Below, one piece after another: positions 1 to 12,578 of a stretch of 64,000 bases of DNA. This stretch comes from Hirudinaria manillensis (Eukaryota > Annelida > Clitellata > Hirudinida > Hirudinidae), in the NCBI GenBank assembly GCA_034509925.1, contig CM067532.1, positions 7,121,642 to 7,185,641 of the forward strand. Reading direction: 5' to 3'. Under the pieces are notes generated by a model that searched no databases, had not been told where the DNA came from, and was given only the letters and a program-made list of their open reading frames with translations. Every line of letters starts with the position of its first letter. The stretch's first letter is position 1. Both the position numbers and the translations under genes were made by a program.

Positions 1-1838
1 ATTCGCATAAAAGTTATTTGAATTGTCAGTTATTCACAGAATAGTACGATAAAAAGTAACTAATTTTCAAATCATTACCAATTTTGTTTTTTTTTTTGTA
101 AATAATGTGAAAAACAATAGAAATAACCCTCCATCCTCGTTCAAATGATTCCCATCCGCCTCGGCTTTCCAGGAAATCAACAGCAACAACAACAAAGCAA
201 CGAACTCCATGGAACTTTTCCAGATGTCTTTCACGGGCGTCGATGGTTGCTATGGTAATCGTGGTGATCTCGGATGTTCAATGTTTCTCCGGCGTTTTCC
301 CTATACCCTGCCTTTCTTATATGGACCGGCCGATTGTGCCGAGAGCTCCTAATGCGTGACACATTCATTCGTGCCAATCCCGTCCATTCCGGGAATCTTC
401 CGAGAATTTCAGACTGGATTCCGTTACGCGTAGGTTTAATTAATTTGCGACTTTTTGTTCTAAGTTTAAATGCGAATTGTTCGAGAAAAAAATCAAATCG
501 GTCAACGAAGACGATTGCATTTCCAGCTCTTTGATTTGCACCACCGTTCCTCGAGTTCGGACGATTCAAAAAGGAGGGAAAAAAAAACAAACGATCGAAT
601 AAATAAAATAATAAATTAATTAACTACAAATCGTGGAGAACGCGCGCGTGGAAATGATTTCCGAAACTTTCGCCTCTCGCAGAAGAGTTCAGTGCAGCTG
701 GAAAGTTCTTGTGCAGTTCAACTTCACCAACGAAGATCATCAACTTGAAACGAATTCAACGGACTCAAAGTGAACTGAAACAAACACTGAATAACTGAAT
801 TGGTGAAATTTTAGAAAAAAAAGTCCATAATTTTTTTACAAATTACTCCATTTTCTCAATTATCAATATAAAGTGCAAAAAAATCAAGCTCTATTTCAGG
901 AAGGATTGCATTATCGGTCTGTTTCTATCGAAGCAATTTACTTTCCAATGTTTTACGTGCTTCAAACGTCTTTTGTTTATTTTTATTACGTAAGCAATTC
1001 ATAACAGATTTAAATTTTAAAGTGTACATCTCTGAAATTCCAAATAAACACAAATCCCAATTTTATCAAAAAGCAAATTAATTGGTTAATTCATTAATTA
1101 ACAGATTTAAACAAATTATTCATTTGTTTATTCATGAAAGTGTAATCCAGCACTCTAGCGTCCAATTACTCTGAAATTGGAGGCAGCCAACTTATAAACT
1201 TAAAGCTAATCCTTTGGGATTATCAAAACACCAAGATTTTTATTTCTGCTTCATTTAATTCTTGTAAATTCTAGAGACGCTGAAAGTTTTAACGGGGTTT
1301 AAGAAATTAAAAACATTACTTCCTCAATTTTCTTACAAAGTTTTCAAAATATTTACCGAAAAAAGTAATGAATTATTTATGAAAATTCTTGACTCTGTTA
1401 CGTGCTGGTCGCTGTTCGTTTGCCAAGGATTTTTTCAAATTAATTTTTGGTCGGAAGCATCTGTTGCTGGTTATGCTTTGATTCCGTCGAGTCGATTGGA
1501 AAAAATGTTGAAAATCCTCCGCTATTATCCAGTGCATGAGATCTAATGTGCGTGTCACAGTAATTGGATCATTGGTAGAAAAAAATAATTAAAATTTATT
1601 ACTTTAAACATAAGCAAACAGTTTTTTTATTAGCTTTATATTTTCTCTCATTTTGATTTTATATTTGTAATTGAAAGTATTTAGAATGCATTTATTCTCA
1701 TTAGCAAGGACATGTTTATGTCTTAATTGAATAACTAATGATCCTCAAGAAATTTAGCGTTGCGTCACAAGCGTTGATAAAAGTCCACAAAAGAATCAGA
1801 AGATGAAAATCTTTGACCACACCCTTGGCCTAAGCTTT
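1..1838. other. intergenic, no gene seen
   Basis: AT-rich DNA left of the first gene. Only short open frames without splice-site support or recognisable motifs occur on either strand. Part of it is probably the 3' flank of the gene ending at 1839. A less AT-rich patch around 630-720 could be a 5' region of a gene lying to the left, but nothing confirms this. Confidence 0.5.
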
Positions 1839-2459
1839 CTAGTCACAGAAAGGTTTCTTGAAATGATCTGGTCTCCACATTCCCTTGGGGTCAGCATTTG
1901 GGTGGTCGTAGAGCGACTTGAGGGGCATTGGTAGGAAGGCCCCAACACCCCACCTGTTGAAAGGATCGCCGATGATGTGAAGCGATTCATAGGCACTCGG
2001 ACCAATTCTAGCCCAACTACCCTAAGAAAAACGTGTATAAGAAAGGGCTTAATGTATTTTTTAATATGATTTTGTAGTTTTCGTTCGACATAATTTATGA
2101 TATTTTAAGAATAAAATCGATTAAAAGCCAAAAACTTGGAGATTGTTGTAGGTCTCCAAGGGCATGCCGTTCGGTGTTTTGGTGTTGTATAAGAAGTTCC
2201 CCCAAAAACCCTGGCGATCGGTGAAAACGTTCTCACCGAACTTTAAAAACCTGAAATAAAAGTTCATTTATTTCAGTTATTTATTACACGGTTAATTAAA
2301 TTAATAACAATCAATAACATTTAAATTCACTGACGCTCCGTCGGGCTTGGTCTGAACATTCGAAATGATCATGTTGTTGCATGACGAACCAGTGTCCCAC
2401 GGTTTCAAGACCACGGTGCCCACTTTCGGAACCCTTATTCTGGGGTTGTAACAATCCAT
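1839..2459 (-). CDS. unrecognised 140-residue protein, three exons
   Basis: I do not recognise this protein. Exons are 2335-2459, 2136-2250 and 1839-2021. Phases agree (2, then 0) and the sum is 423 bases, or 140 residues plus stop. The first ATG has an in-frame stop two codons upstream. The donor of exon 1 (GTCAGT) was chosen because the alternative two codons on gives an immediate stop. The donor of exon 2 (GTTTTT) is weak. The protein is rich in Gly, Pro, Trp and Phe, with phrases such as KPWDTGSSCNNM, FGENVFTDRQGFWGN and GDPFNRWGVGAFLPMP. It has no signal peptide or membrane segment. The compact, aromatic-rich make-up resembles small axonemal or structural proteins, but that is an impression, not an assignment. 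It lies downstream of the tetraspanin gene on the same strand. Confidence 0.6.
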
Positions 2460-3706
2460 GTCTTAGCTTCTTGTCACGAATCTGTCGTTCAGATCGAACG
2501 ATGAAATTGAATTACACCTCGTACGTCAGTCCTTAAATATTTATTTATGTTCCAGTCTCTATGGATACCATGATGAAGCGCACTTTTTAAATTTTTGTGT
2601 TTTAAATATATTATATAATAAACAAAAAATAAAATAAAATATCAAGCATATTCAAATTCTTGAGCCAAACGAGAACATATTTATTCTAAAATGATAAAAA
2701 TCTTTCATTAATAGGCATTAATTAATTAATAATGATAATTAATTTGAATTAAATCAAATTAAGGTTTTAAACCATTAGAAAGCATGTAAATATAAAACAT
2801 AATTGTAAGCGGATACTTCGAACGCGTCACAAACCGATTCTCAGAATTTGAGAATGTGTTGCAAGAGTCAATTTCTGACGGAATTTGTACGTTTTTGAAA
2901 TTCAAAATTCGAATATGTTCAGAGTGCAGTTTGATTTCAACTTGTTAAATAAATAACTACCAACAGTAGGATTAATGTTATTAGTAATTTTATGAAATAA
3001 TGATTTTATGGATGATATTATGAAAAATCTTGCTTGTATTATTATGAAACATTGTTCCCATTAGGACCTGAGACATAAATTAAGACCACTAAGCTTTGAA
3101 AACTAATAACGCTTGAGGAGATTCACAATTTTTTTCAAGTCATTTTCAGAATTAATTTCCAAAACGCGACGAAATATGAGGATATTATGAATAAATAAGC
3201 TGTGAAATCGCTGTGTTTCACTGGTTTTAATAAAATGAATGAAAACGAAAGTTCGAGCATCGATTGATTGATTGATTGATGGATTGAATCTTCGATTAAC
3301 CGAACATCAACAACGACGACGATGATGGAAATGACTCGAGTCGATCAAAAACTACGAGAAGAACGACATCAACTAAATCTGAAAAAATATGGAAAAGTCA
3401 TGCAGTCTGGAAAACATCGACAAACAAACACTGATACTTGAATTTAAAAAAGAAATAAAGAAACAAGATTATGATGTCCTAAATGTACAAGTGGACAAGG
3501 AGAGTATATTTGGTCACGGACGATATTTGGTGAGACTGATTAGCAAGCCACGACACCAGACGGTTTCCAAATGAGCGGTAAACCGCTCCAGGCTTCACTT
3601 CAGCATTTGAAAGTTCACTTGATACCAACAAGGAGGGAAAAAATGATTGAAAATAATATTTTGAAGATGATGATTGAAACTAATGTTTCGACTACAATCC
3701 TTCGCT
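2460..3706. other. intergenic, no gene supported
   Basis: AT-rich spacer between the 140-residue gene and the tetraspanin 3' end, both on the minus strand. It should hold the promoter of the former and the 3' UTR of the latter. A 61-codon plus-strand frame at 3389-3574 has no splice or homology support. A short run of GATT units occurs near 3265-3283. Confidence 0.5.
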
Positions 3707-6700
3707 TCAATCGACTTGTTCGTACTTGGCTTTGTTGATGTTCTTGCCGAGACAACAGGAAAGCAGTGCACCGAGCAGCTGAGAGGATGATGTTTGGTTT
3801 TTATAACTAGTGATATTTAATATCATTAATAATGTTATTACTGTTATTATGATGATTATTATTATAAATTATTATTATTATTATTGTTATTACTATTATT
3901 ATTATTATAAATTATTATTATTATCAAAGCGAAAATCGGTAATGCTATAATTTTATCGACTAAAAAGGTCTTCAGTGAACCAACTTATTACTCGGTTATG
4001 CTAATCACGTATCCTCATGAATATTCATGAAGTCTAGATTCCTTTACCTGGAGGAAAGCGAATCCAATGGCTATGGAACCAATCATGGTGAAATTGCTTC
4101 TCATGAAGGAAGAGACTTTCAAATAACATCCCTGTAATTGAGATGTAATTATTCTTTTATTCATGTTTATTCATGTTATTATTATTATTACTTCTTATTT
4201 CTATTTATTATTCTATTTATTCTAATATATTCTATTATGTTATTTCTATTATTATTGTTATTGTTGTAACCCGGGGTCTGATGAATTAATTAACGTAAGG
4301 ATATCTTTATTGGATTTAACTAATGGCAAATACGGCTGGACGATTTGGTCGATTGTTTGTCCCGACGGAACTGCCTAATGACTCGAATCGCTAGATACGA
4401 CTTTGAAATAAAAGATTCTGAATATTAACTAAACTTAATTAATTAATTATTTAATTAATTAATTAATGTCAGGGATCCAACATTACCCCCTCCTTAAATC
4501 TGTTCGTCCCGAACAGGCTGTTCTGTTTCTCCGTGATATTTTGCTAATCGATTGCTGTGGACCACTTTCATTCTAGTCCTTGCTGATTTCTGTATGCGGT
4601 ATACCACGTCGTTTAGTTTCTTTATGATTCGGTATGGTCCTTCCCAATCTTTTTGTAACTTTGGCGACTTCCCTTTTTTTCGTTGGGGGTTGTATAGCCA
4701 GACTAGTTCATTTTCTTTAAAGCTTATATCATTGGCTTGCCTATCGTATCTCGCTTTGGCTTGATCGCTATTAACACTTATATTTTTCCGGGCAACCTGA
4801 TGTGTGTCGGCAAGTGTATTTCTTAGGCTTGAAACGTAGTCACATGCCGACTTAGGTTCCTCTGCTCTTCCGAACATCATATCGGCAGGAAGACGAATCT
4901 CCCTCCCGAATGTCATTTTCGATGGACTGATTCCTGTCGTTTTATGCACGGCTGTCCGGTAGGCCATAAGGAAAAGTGGCAGGTATCTGTCCCAGTCATC
5001 TTGCTGTTCACTTACCATTTTTGACAAATACTGTTCCATGGTCCTGTTAAATCTCTCGACCATACCGTCCGATTGTGGATGTAATGCAGTGGTTCTTGTC
5101 TTATGGATTCCAAGGTTTTCGCATAGCTCTTGAAATATTTTCGACTCGAAATTCCTTCCTTGGTCCGAATGTAACTCTAATGGCACCCCGAATCGACTAA
5201 TCCAATTATTTACGAGAGCATCAGCTACATTTTCCGCCTCCTGATTTGGCAGTGCAAACGCTTCAGTCCATTTGGTGAAGTAATCGCTGATCACTAATAT
5301 GTACCGATTTCCCTTCTTTGATGCAGGGAATGGTCCGGCAATATCCAAAGCTATTCTTTCAAAAGGTACTCCCACATTATAAGGTTGCATTAGACCTTTA
5401 GTCTTCCTTTGAGGACCTTTACTGGTTGCGCAATTATTGCAATTCCTACACCACTCCTCAACGTCTTGTTTGTAGTGCAACCAGTAAAACCTCTCCCTCA
5501 CCTTCCTGATGGTTTTATTCACTCCTAGGTGTCCGCCTGAGGTTCCGTTATGGAATTCTTGTAACACCTCAGAGACGCAAGATCTCGGGAGTACTATTTG
5601 AAGGTGATAGTCGGTGCCATCCTCTGTTTCCCACTTCCTATGTAGGAGTCCATTACTAATTCTCAAGGAATCCCACTGTGCCCAATAGGACTTAGTAACT
5701 TCTCCGTGCTCCGCTATCTGTTGCCAATCTGGTTTCACCCCGGCCTCCATCCATTGTAGTATGGGTGCAAGTGCTTCGTCTCTTAATTGTAGATCTCGTA
5801 ACCCGCTTTCCGTCCAGGGTTCGGGAGCCGTGATACGAATTTGTCGACATTCTTCGGTTTCCTGTTTTTTCTCTGCGTGGTTGCAGTGTCTGCAGTTAAG
5901 TGGACAAGGACGTCGTGATAGCGCATCAGCGTTGTTGTGTATTTGACCTCTCCTGTGTTCAATATTGAACTGAAAACCCTGTAGTTTTTCAATCCACCTC
6001 GCCATCTGACCTTCTGGGTTTTTAAAGTTTAACAGCCACCTCAGAGAGGCGTGATCCGTTCTTAGCAAAAACGGCTGGCCCAAAAGATATTTCTGGAAGT
6101 GTTTCATGGATTCTACTGCTGCTAATAATTCTCTCCTGGTCACGCAATAGTTTCTTTCTGCTTTAGACAGTGAACGGCTATAAAATGCTAGAACTTTTTC
6201 TTCATTTTCAACCTGCTGGGAAAGAACTGCCCCGATTCCACAGTTACTGGCATCTGTATCGAGGATAAAAGGTAATCCGGGAATAGGATATGCCAGGATC
6301 GGTGCCGTTGTCATAGCTTCTTTCAGATTATCAAATGCTTTCTCACAGCTGTCGTTCCAGATAAATGGCTTGCCTTTTACAGTAAGCTCATGAAGGCTTT
6401 TTGCGATGTTTGAAAAGTTGGCAATAAATCGTCTGTAATAGGTACAAAGTCCTAAGAAGCTTTGAAGTTCTTGGATATTTTTGGGTACAGGCCAATTTTT
6501 TACTACCTCGACTTTATCTGGATCTGTACTAACACCTTCAGAAGACACGATATGGCCAAGGTATTTGACTTCTTTTTTAAAGAGTGAGCATTTCTTTGGA
6601 CTCAGTTTCATGCCTGCCTCTCTAATCCTACTAAACACTTCTCGGAGGTTGTCTAAATGTTCTCCAAATGTTTTTCCGACAACAATTATGTCATCCAAAT

Positions 6701-9700
6701 ATACCAGGCATACTTTCCAGTTGAGTCCCCTTAGTATGTGTTCCATTAATCTTTCAAACGTCGCGGGGGCATTGCATAGCCCGAACGGCATGACAGTGAA
6801 TTGCCATAATCCTTCACCTGTCGAAAAGGCCGTTTTTTCTCTATCGTCAGGATGTAACTCCACCTGCCAGTAACCACTTTTGAGATCTAACGTGGAAAAA
6901 ATTTTTGATCCCGAGAGAGTGTCTAAAGTATCATCGATTCTAGGTAAGGGGTAGCTGTCCTTAAGTGTCATTTCGTTCAGCTTTCTATAGTCGACACAAA
7001 AACGAAGTGATCCATCTTTCTTTTTAACGAGTACCACTGGTGAGCTCCAGGGGCTATTTGACGGTTCAATAACCCCTTGGTCTTGCATTTCTTTTATCAT
7101 TTCCTTGGCGTTTGCTCTTGTAGCTAACGGAAGTGGACGGGGGTTTTGTCGAATGGGTTTAGCACCGGCCGTATTTATTTGATGTTGCACGAGGTTAGTC
7201 CTACCCAAAGGGCTGTCTTGTTCAGCCATTATATCCTGAAATTCGCTAAGCAGCTTTTCCGCTTGTTGATAATCTTCTTTTTGTAGGGTTTTGTTTAAAT
7301 CTTTCAGGAGATTGTCCACCAATGGTTTAGGCATGGCATCCCTTTTTATATGCTTATTTCCACTTCCATCTAATGTTAATATGTGTTCTAGGTTCCTGCA
7401 AAGTGCGATAGGTGTTCCTGCTTTGATCTGTTGTTCCTGGTCAGATAGATTCATTACCCTCAGTGGAACTCTGCCGGTGTTTAGCTTGACTAGTGCTCGT
7501 CCTATTAGTAGTCCTTGGCCAATGCCCGATTGATCTTCGACTGCTCCTATACCAAATTTTGTGTGGTCGCCCTCTAGCCCGCCCCAAATTAAACTTTCCG
7601 ACTGTGCTGGGATGGTCTCGTCCTGCAATACTTTTACAAATGTGTCTTTAATTTCTGTACCCCCGTAATTTAACGGAATCTCCATCGTTCCTTGTTGAAG
7701 AGTACCGCCCTTCATGTCAATGGAAATTCCATAGCGTCGCATGAAATCCAATCCCAGTATACATTCGTCTGTTATATTGGCTATCATAAATTCCTGTTCG
7801 AATGACTTGCCTCCTAAATCCACTGTAATAGTTGTGGTTCCTTGAACTGGCACTAATTCTCCGGTGGCTGTTTTTAGCTTGTAGTTGTTGGTCGTTACTT
7901 TACTGTTTCCTGCCAACTTTGGTTGGACAATAGATGTAGATGCCCCTGTGTCTATTACAAGATTATATTCCTTCCCTCCAATTTTTCCTTTAACCTCTAG
8001 TGATGATCCTTTTCCCAATGCCGTAACGTGAAAGACGAGTGGGGCATTTCGAGTTTGCTGAAACGATCTTTGCCCCTTAAAATCAGAAGCTCCAGGTTTT
8101 TCTGATTTATAGGGCTCTCTCCAGTACTGCTGTTTTTTGGAGAAGGTCGTTCTACATTCTCGAGCTAAATGGCCTGGCTTGTTACACCTGAAGCACCTTG
8201 GTCTTCTATCTATTTCCTGGAATCTTAAGTTTCTTGGGGGCTTGCTGAAGTCATTGATTTGTCGGGCTATTTTTTTAATCATCTCTCTGTCTTTGTCATT
8301 ATCTTTATCTTTCTCCTTGCCTCTGTTTTCCTGAGCTTCAATTTTCTTTACATTCAAGCTTTTTTGGATTGAGGCTCTTGCCGCTTCTATGGAGATTGCA
8401 AACGCCAATGCTTCATGGCTGGCCTTTATTCCATGAATTTTTAGTGCCATTTTGGTTTCCGCATCCCTTATCCCATCAACGAAGGCGTCAGTTACAATGT
8501 TTTCAATGAAATCTGTTGACTGTCCTGGATGGGCTAAGTATGCGAGCCTTCTGACATCAGCCTCTAATTCTTGGAGTGATTCGCCCTGTTTTTGCGTACG
8601 GTTTTTTAATTCGTTTTTATGTACTTCCAGCATGTGGCCATTCCCAAATCTTCTTTCCATTGCTTCTGCTATCTCCGAATAAGCTTTACAGTGCAGCATT
8701 GTTTGCAAAAGCTCGGCTGCCTTTCCTCGCAGTATCATTATCAGCTCTGTTGCTTTTTCCTCTTCGGTCCACTTGTTACGTTCAGCGGCAATTTCAAACT
8801 GATGTCTGAACACTGCCCATGGCCCTTGTCCGTCGAATAATGGTGGTCTTGTCGTTTTCTCTCTTCCATATGTCTCTGTTTTCGATTCATTGTATTTTTT
8901 AAATTTCTCTCTTTCTTTTCTCTGTTCTTCTTTTAGTCCATCTATTTCTGCTCTGACCTGTTTTCTTAAGTCGGCCATCTCCTGTTCCGTGTGTGATATG
9001 AGGTTGGCTACGTCAGTTTTTACCTCTTCCCGTAGGACATCCATGGATACCTGGAAGTTGGCTATATCGGATTTCACATCTGACCGCAAAATATCATTGT
9101 TGGATTGCATATCCGACCGCAGAGTATCAATGTCACATTTCATATCTGACCGCAAAGCATCCAAGCCGCAAGTCATATCTGACCGTAAAACATTATTGTC
9201 TGACCGCAAAGCATCCAAGCCGCAAGTCATATCTGACCGTAAAACATTATTGTCTGACCGCAAAGCATCCAAGCCGCAAGTCATATCTGACCGTAAAACA
9301 TTATTGTCTGATCGCAAAGTATCCAAGCCGCAGGTCATATCTGACCGCAAAGCATCAATGCTGCAAATCATGGCTTCCCAATCTTTGTGAACCCCAAATT
9401 CATACTCCGACGGATCGTGATTATTTTCCAAAAGCCATTCCTCGAGCCGTCCTTGCAGTTCGGCTTTTAGGCCAGTTGCATCCAGGCCTCGATTCCTTAG
9501 TTCTCGTCTCAAATCGGGAACGCGCAAATCGTCCAGTATTTTAGGTCCCATTTCTGTCGTTTAAAACTCTGTCTCGCTGTCTTTTACCTCTAGTGAATCG
9601 ATATCCCTTTTACGACGTTAAATCCCACTCCTGACACCAATGTTGTAACCCGGGGTCTGATGAATTAATTAACGTAAGGATATCTTTATTGGATTTAACT

Positions 9701-12543
9701 AATGGCAAATACGGCTGGACGATTTGGTCGATTGTTTGTCCCGACGGAACTGCCTAATGACTCGAATCGCTAGATACGACTTTGAAATAAAAGATTCTGA
9801 ATATTAACTAAACTTAATTAATTAATTATTTAATTAATTAATTAATGTCAGGGATCCAACATTATTATTAATTCTTATTATTAAATTATTATTAATCCTT
9901 TATAATATTTTTAAAAAACATTATTTGTAATTATAACTTAATTGGTTGGCAATTTAATTATCCATGCAAATTTATTTAAATAATTATTGTTTTTCTAATA
10001 CTAATTTCTTATGAATTAATTTCTTAGTCACAGTAAAACAATTAGGTCACATTATACCCAAAGGATTTCACAATAATACTACTACTACTAATAATAATAA
10101 TAATAATAAAAAACTAAATAAAAGTATAGGATTAAAAATTATACCTCAGTGTTGATTTCATCCTTCTTGCTCGTGTCGCAATTCTTCTCCTTGCAACAAC
10201 TTTGTGGAATTTTACTTTCCTCTTTCCTCAACCAATCCATGTAACTGTCATTTCCACAACATTTCAACTGTCAACAGACACAAGAGTTGAATAATTATGA
10301 CATCACATTTCAAGCTTGAACCAAACACGAACTTTATAATAAGTTTCGTAGCAAGAGGTGAATTCCTCCATTAACGAATTTAATAAGGAAATAATGAATT
10401 CTATTTTGTAACTGAAGTACATCTACGTTCCTTCTTGTGGTAGCGTTGGTAGCGGTTGTAGCGGTTGTAGCGGTGGTAGCGGTAGTAGCGGTTGTGCTTG
10501 AAATGAAGCCAGAGTCGCCACAAACGCCCATGGTTATAAAGTGCTACATTAATGGGTAAAACATTTTCCGAAGCCATGCGTATTGAGCTACATAAATGAA
10601 GTTTTACCTTGAAGTTATAATTTTTTTGCATTGGTGTTTTATACTTTGTCAGGATTTATTTTGATTCATCTTGTTAGGTAAAACTTTGGTTTATTATATT
10701 AAATGTCCTTTATTTTTACACAATATATTATCCTCAAAATACGTGGATACAAAGAAAAGATGATTTAATTAATTTGCCATATTTTATTAAATTTGTAATT
10801 TAAATATTTGGTCTTTCAAAATTCCCAAAGGAATTCTTTAAATAAAAATAATGAAAACAAATCTCAACATCAGTTTTGAAACTCGAATGTGGAGAATGAA
10901 TGAATATAATACATAAATAAGTAAATAAATAATAATATTAACAAATATTAATAATAAATAAAATAAAATATATTACTCTTTTTTGTATTCCATCAATGGC
11001 TTCTCTTTTGTCCGAGTCAGTTTCATATTCTTCGATTGCTTGATTCAATCCACGACTGAATCCTTCCTCGATCTTAAAATACAAAATCATTGAAAAACAT
11101 TTCAAACTGTTTCCTGATAATTGCGATATATTCGAATTTATTTAAATAATATGTTGTTTTTTGTTTTTTTTTTATTTTCATTATCATCCGATAAGAAGCA
11201 AGCATTAAGGCTGTCCTCATTCGAAAACAAACCTTATCAACTGTCCTTATCGATTCACAATTGTGCTTTCACATCGTTAAATATTCCGAAATAGTTTAAA
11301 TTAAATATATTTTAAATAGTCATTCAACTGAATTATCGTTAACTTCTGAAATTATTATTAAATAATAAACTATAAATTATTAAATTATTATTAAACTAGC
11401 TTTAATTTTCATTTGGAGTTGCGTTCTGTGTTTGACTCGCGCCATTTCGATCGTCTTCGTCCTCACCACGCAAAAGGCGTTTCAGAGCAAACAAAGAAAA
11501 CCGAATTCAGGCAAAGATTGATAAATGATATCTACTTAAATTTAAGAAAAAACGAGCAAAATTCTTGGAAATTTCTAAAAAATAAAACAAAATAAAATAA
11601 TGAAACTCGAAGGTCAAATTGAAATTAAAATTTAAAAAATGATTTAAAACTGTTTAATGTCAAGTAACACGTGTCGACAGTAATTTCAAGTGGACGATCA
11701 ATAATGACGTTGTTCATGTCAAATTTCGTGCCAAATTCGGATGCTGTCGGTTTTAAATTTATATATTTATCTCTATACATATGTTTACAGTTATATTTAT
11801 ATTAAATATATTAAATTTATCTCTATACCTACGTTTACATTTATATTACAATTATATATATATTAAATTTAAATATTTATCTCTATACTTACGTTTACAT
11901 TTATGATTATATTATATTTAAATTTATCTCTATATTTATGTTTATATGTTCTTTTGTAATTAAATGCCGTAATTTATTTTATGTTAGTATATTCCTTAAA
12001 TTTAAACTAACGAAGTTAAATCAAATTAGATGCATTAACACCATCCCCTGAATTGCAAAAGATAAGAACATAATTACTTTACGGCATACTTTTATGTGTT
12101 GCTTAAATTTAAGAAATAAAAGTATAATTTCGTTAAATTGGTGAATATTAAATTAGATAATAAATTATAAATTTCAATTTTATAAATCATCGTCGTCGTC
12201 ATCATCATCATCATCAAAAATGGCAGACAGACCGTTGATCGATATGCGAAAGCTGCAATGGCAGTTGCCAATTCCACGACAAAGACCATCATCAGGATTG
12301 CTGCAAACTGGAATTAAAAATAATTACAATTAAATTAAATAATAAATTAAATTAAATATTACGATTGAGTTAAATATAAAATATTTGTAATACTATCAGA
12401 AATAAAATGTCACTGATTTTATTACATGTTTGCTTCTGAATTTTAACTAATCAGTTTATAATAATAATTATTACCATCAGCTAATAATAGTAATATTATT
12501 AGCGATAATACAAAAAAATAACAAATAATAATATTAATAAAAA

Positions 12544-12578
<35 letters not shown>

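Larger units (their letters stand above)
4262..9861 (-). mobile_element. complete Ty3/gypsy-type LTR retrotransposon
   Basis: A 5.6-kb element inserted in a tetraspanin intron on the same strand. It has 221-bp LTRs starting TG and ending CA, identical by eye across their whole length, a primer binding site, one long Gag-Pol frame and a purine tract. Domain order protease, RT, RNase H, integrase places it in the Ty3/gypsy (Metaviridae) group. Identical LTRs and an unbroken frame show a recent insertion that may still be mobile. No envelope frame is present. Confidence 0.96.

Noticed and set aside
3389..3574. 61-codon plus-strand frame between two minus-strand genes
   Set aside because: Length is expected by chance and no splice sites or motifs support it.
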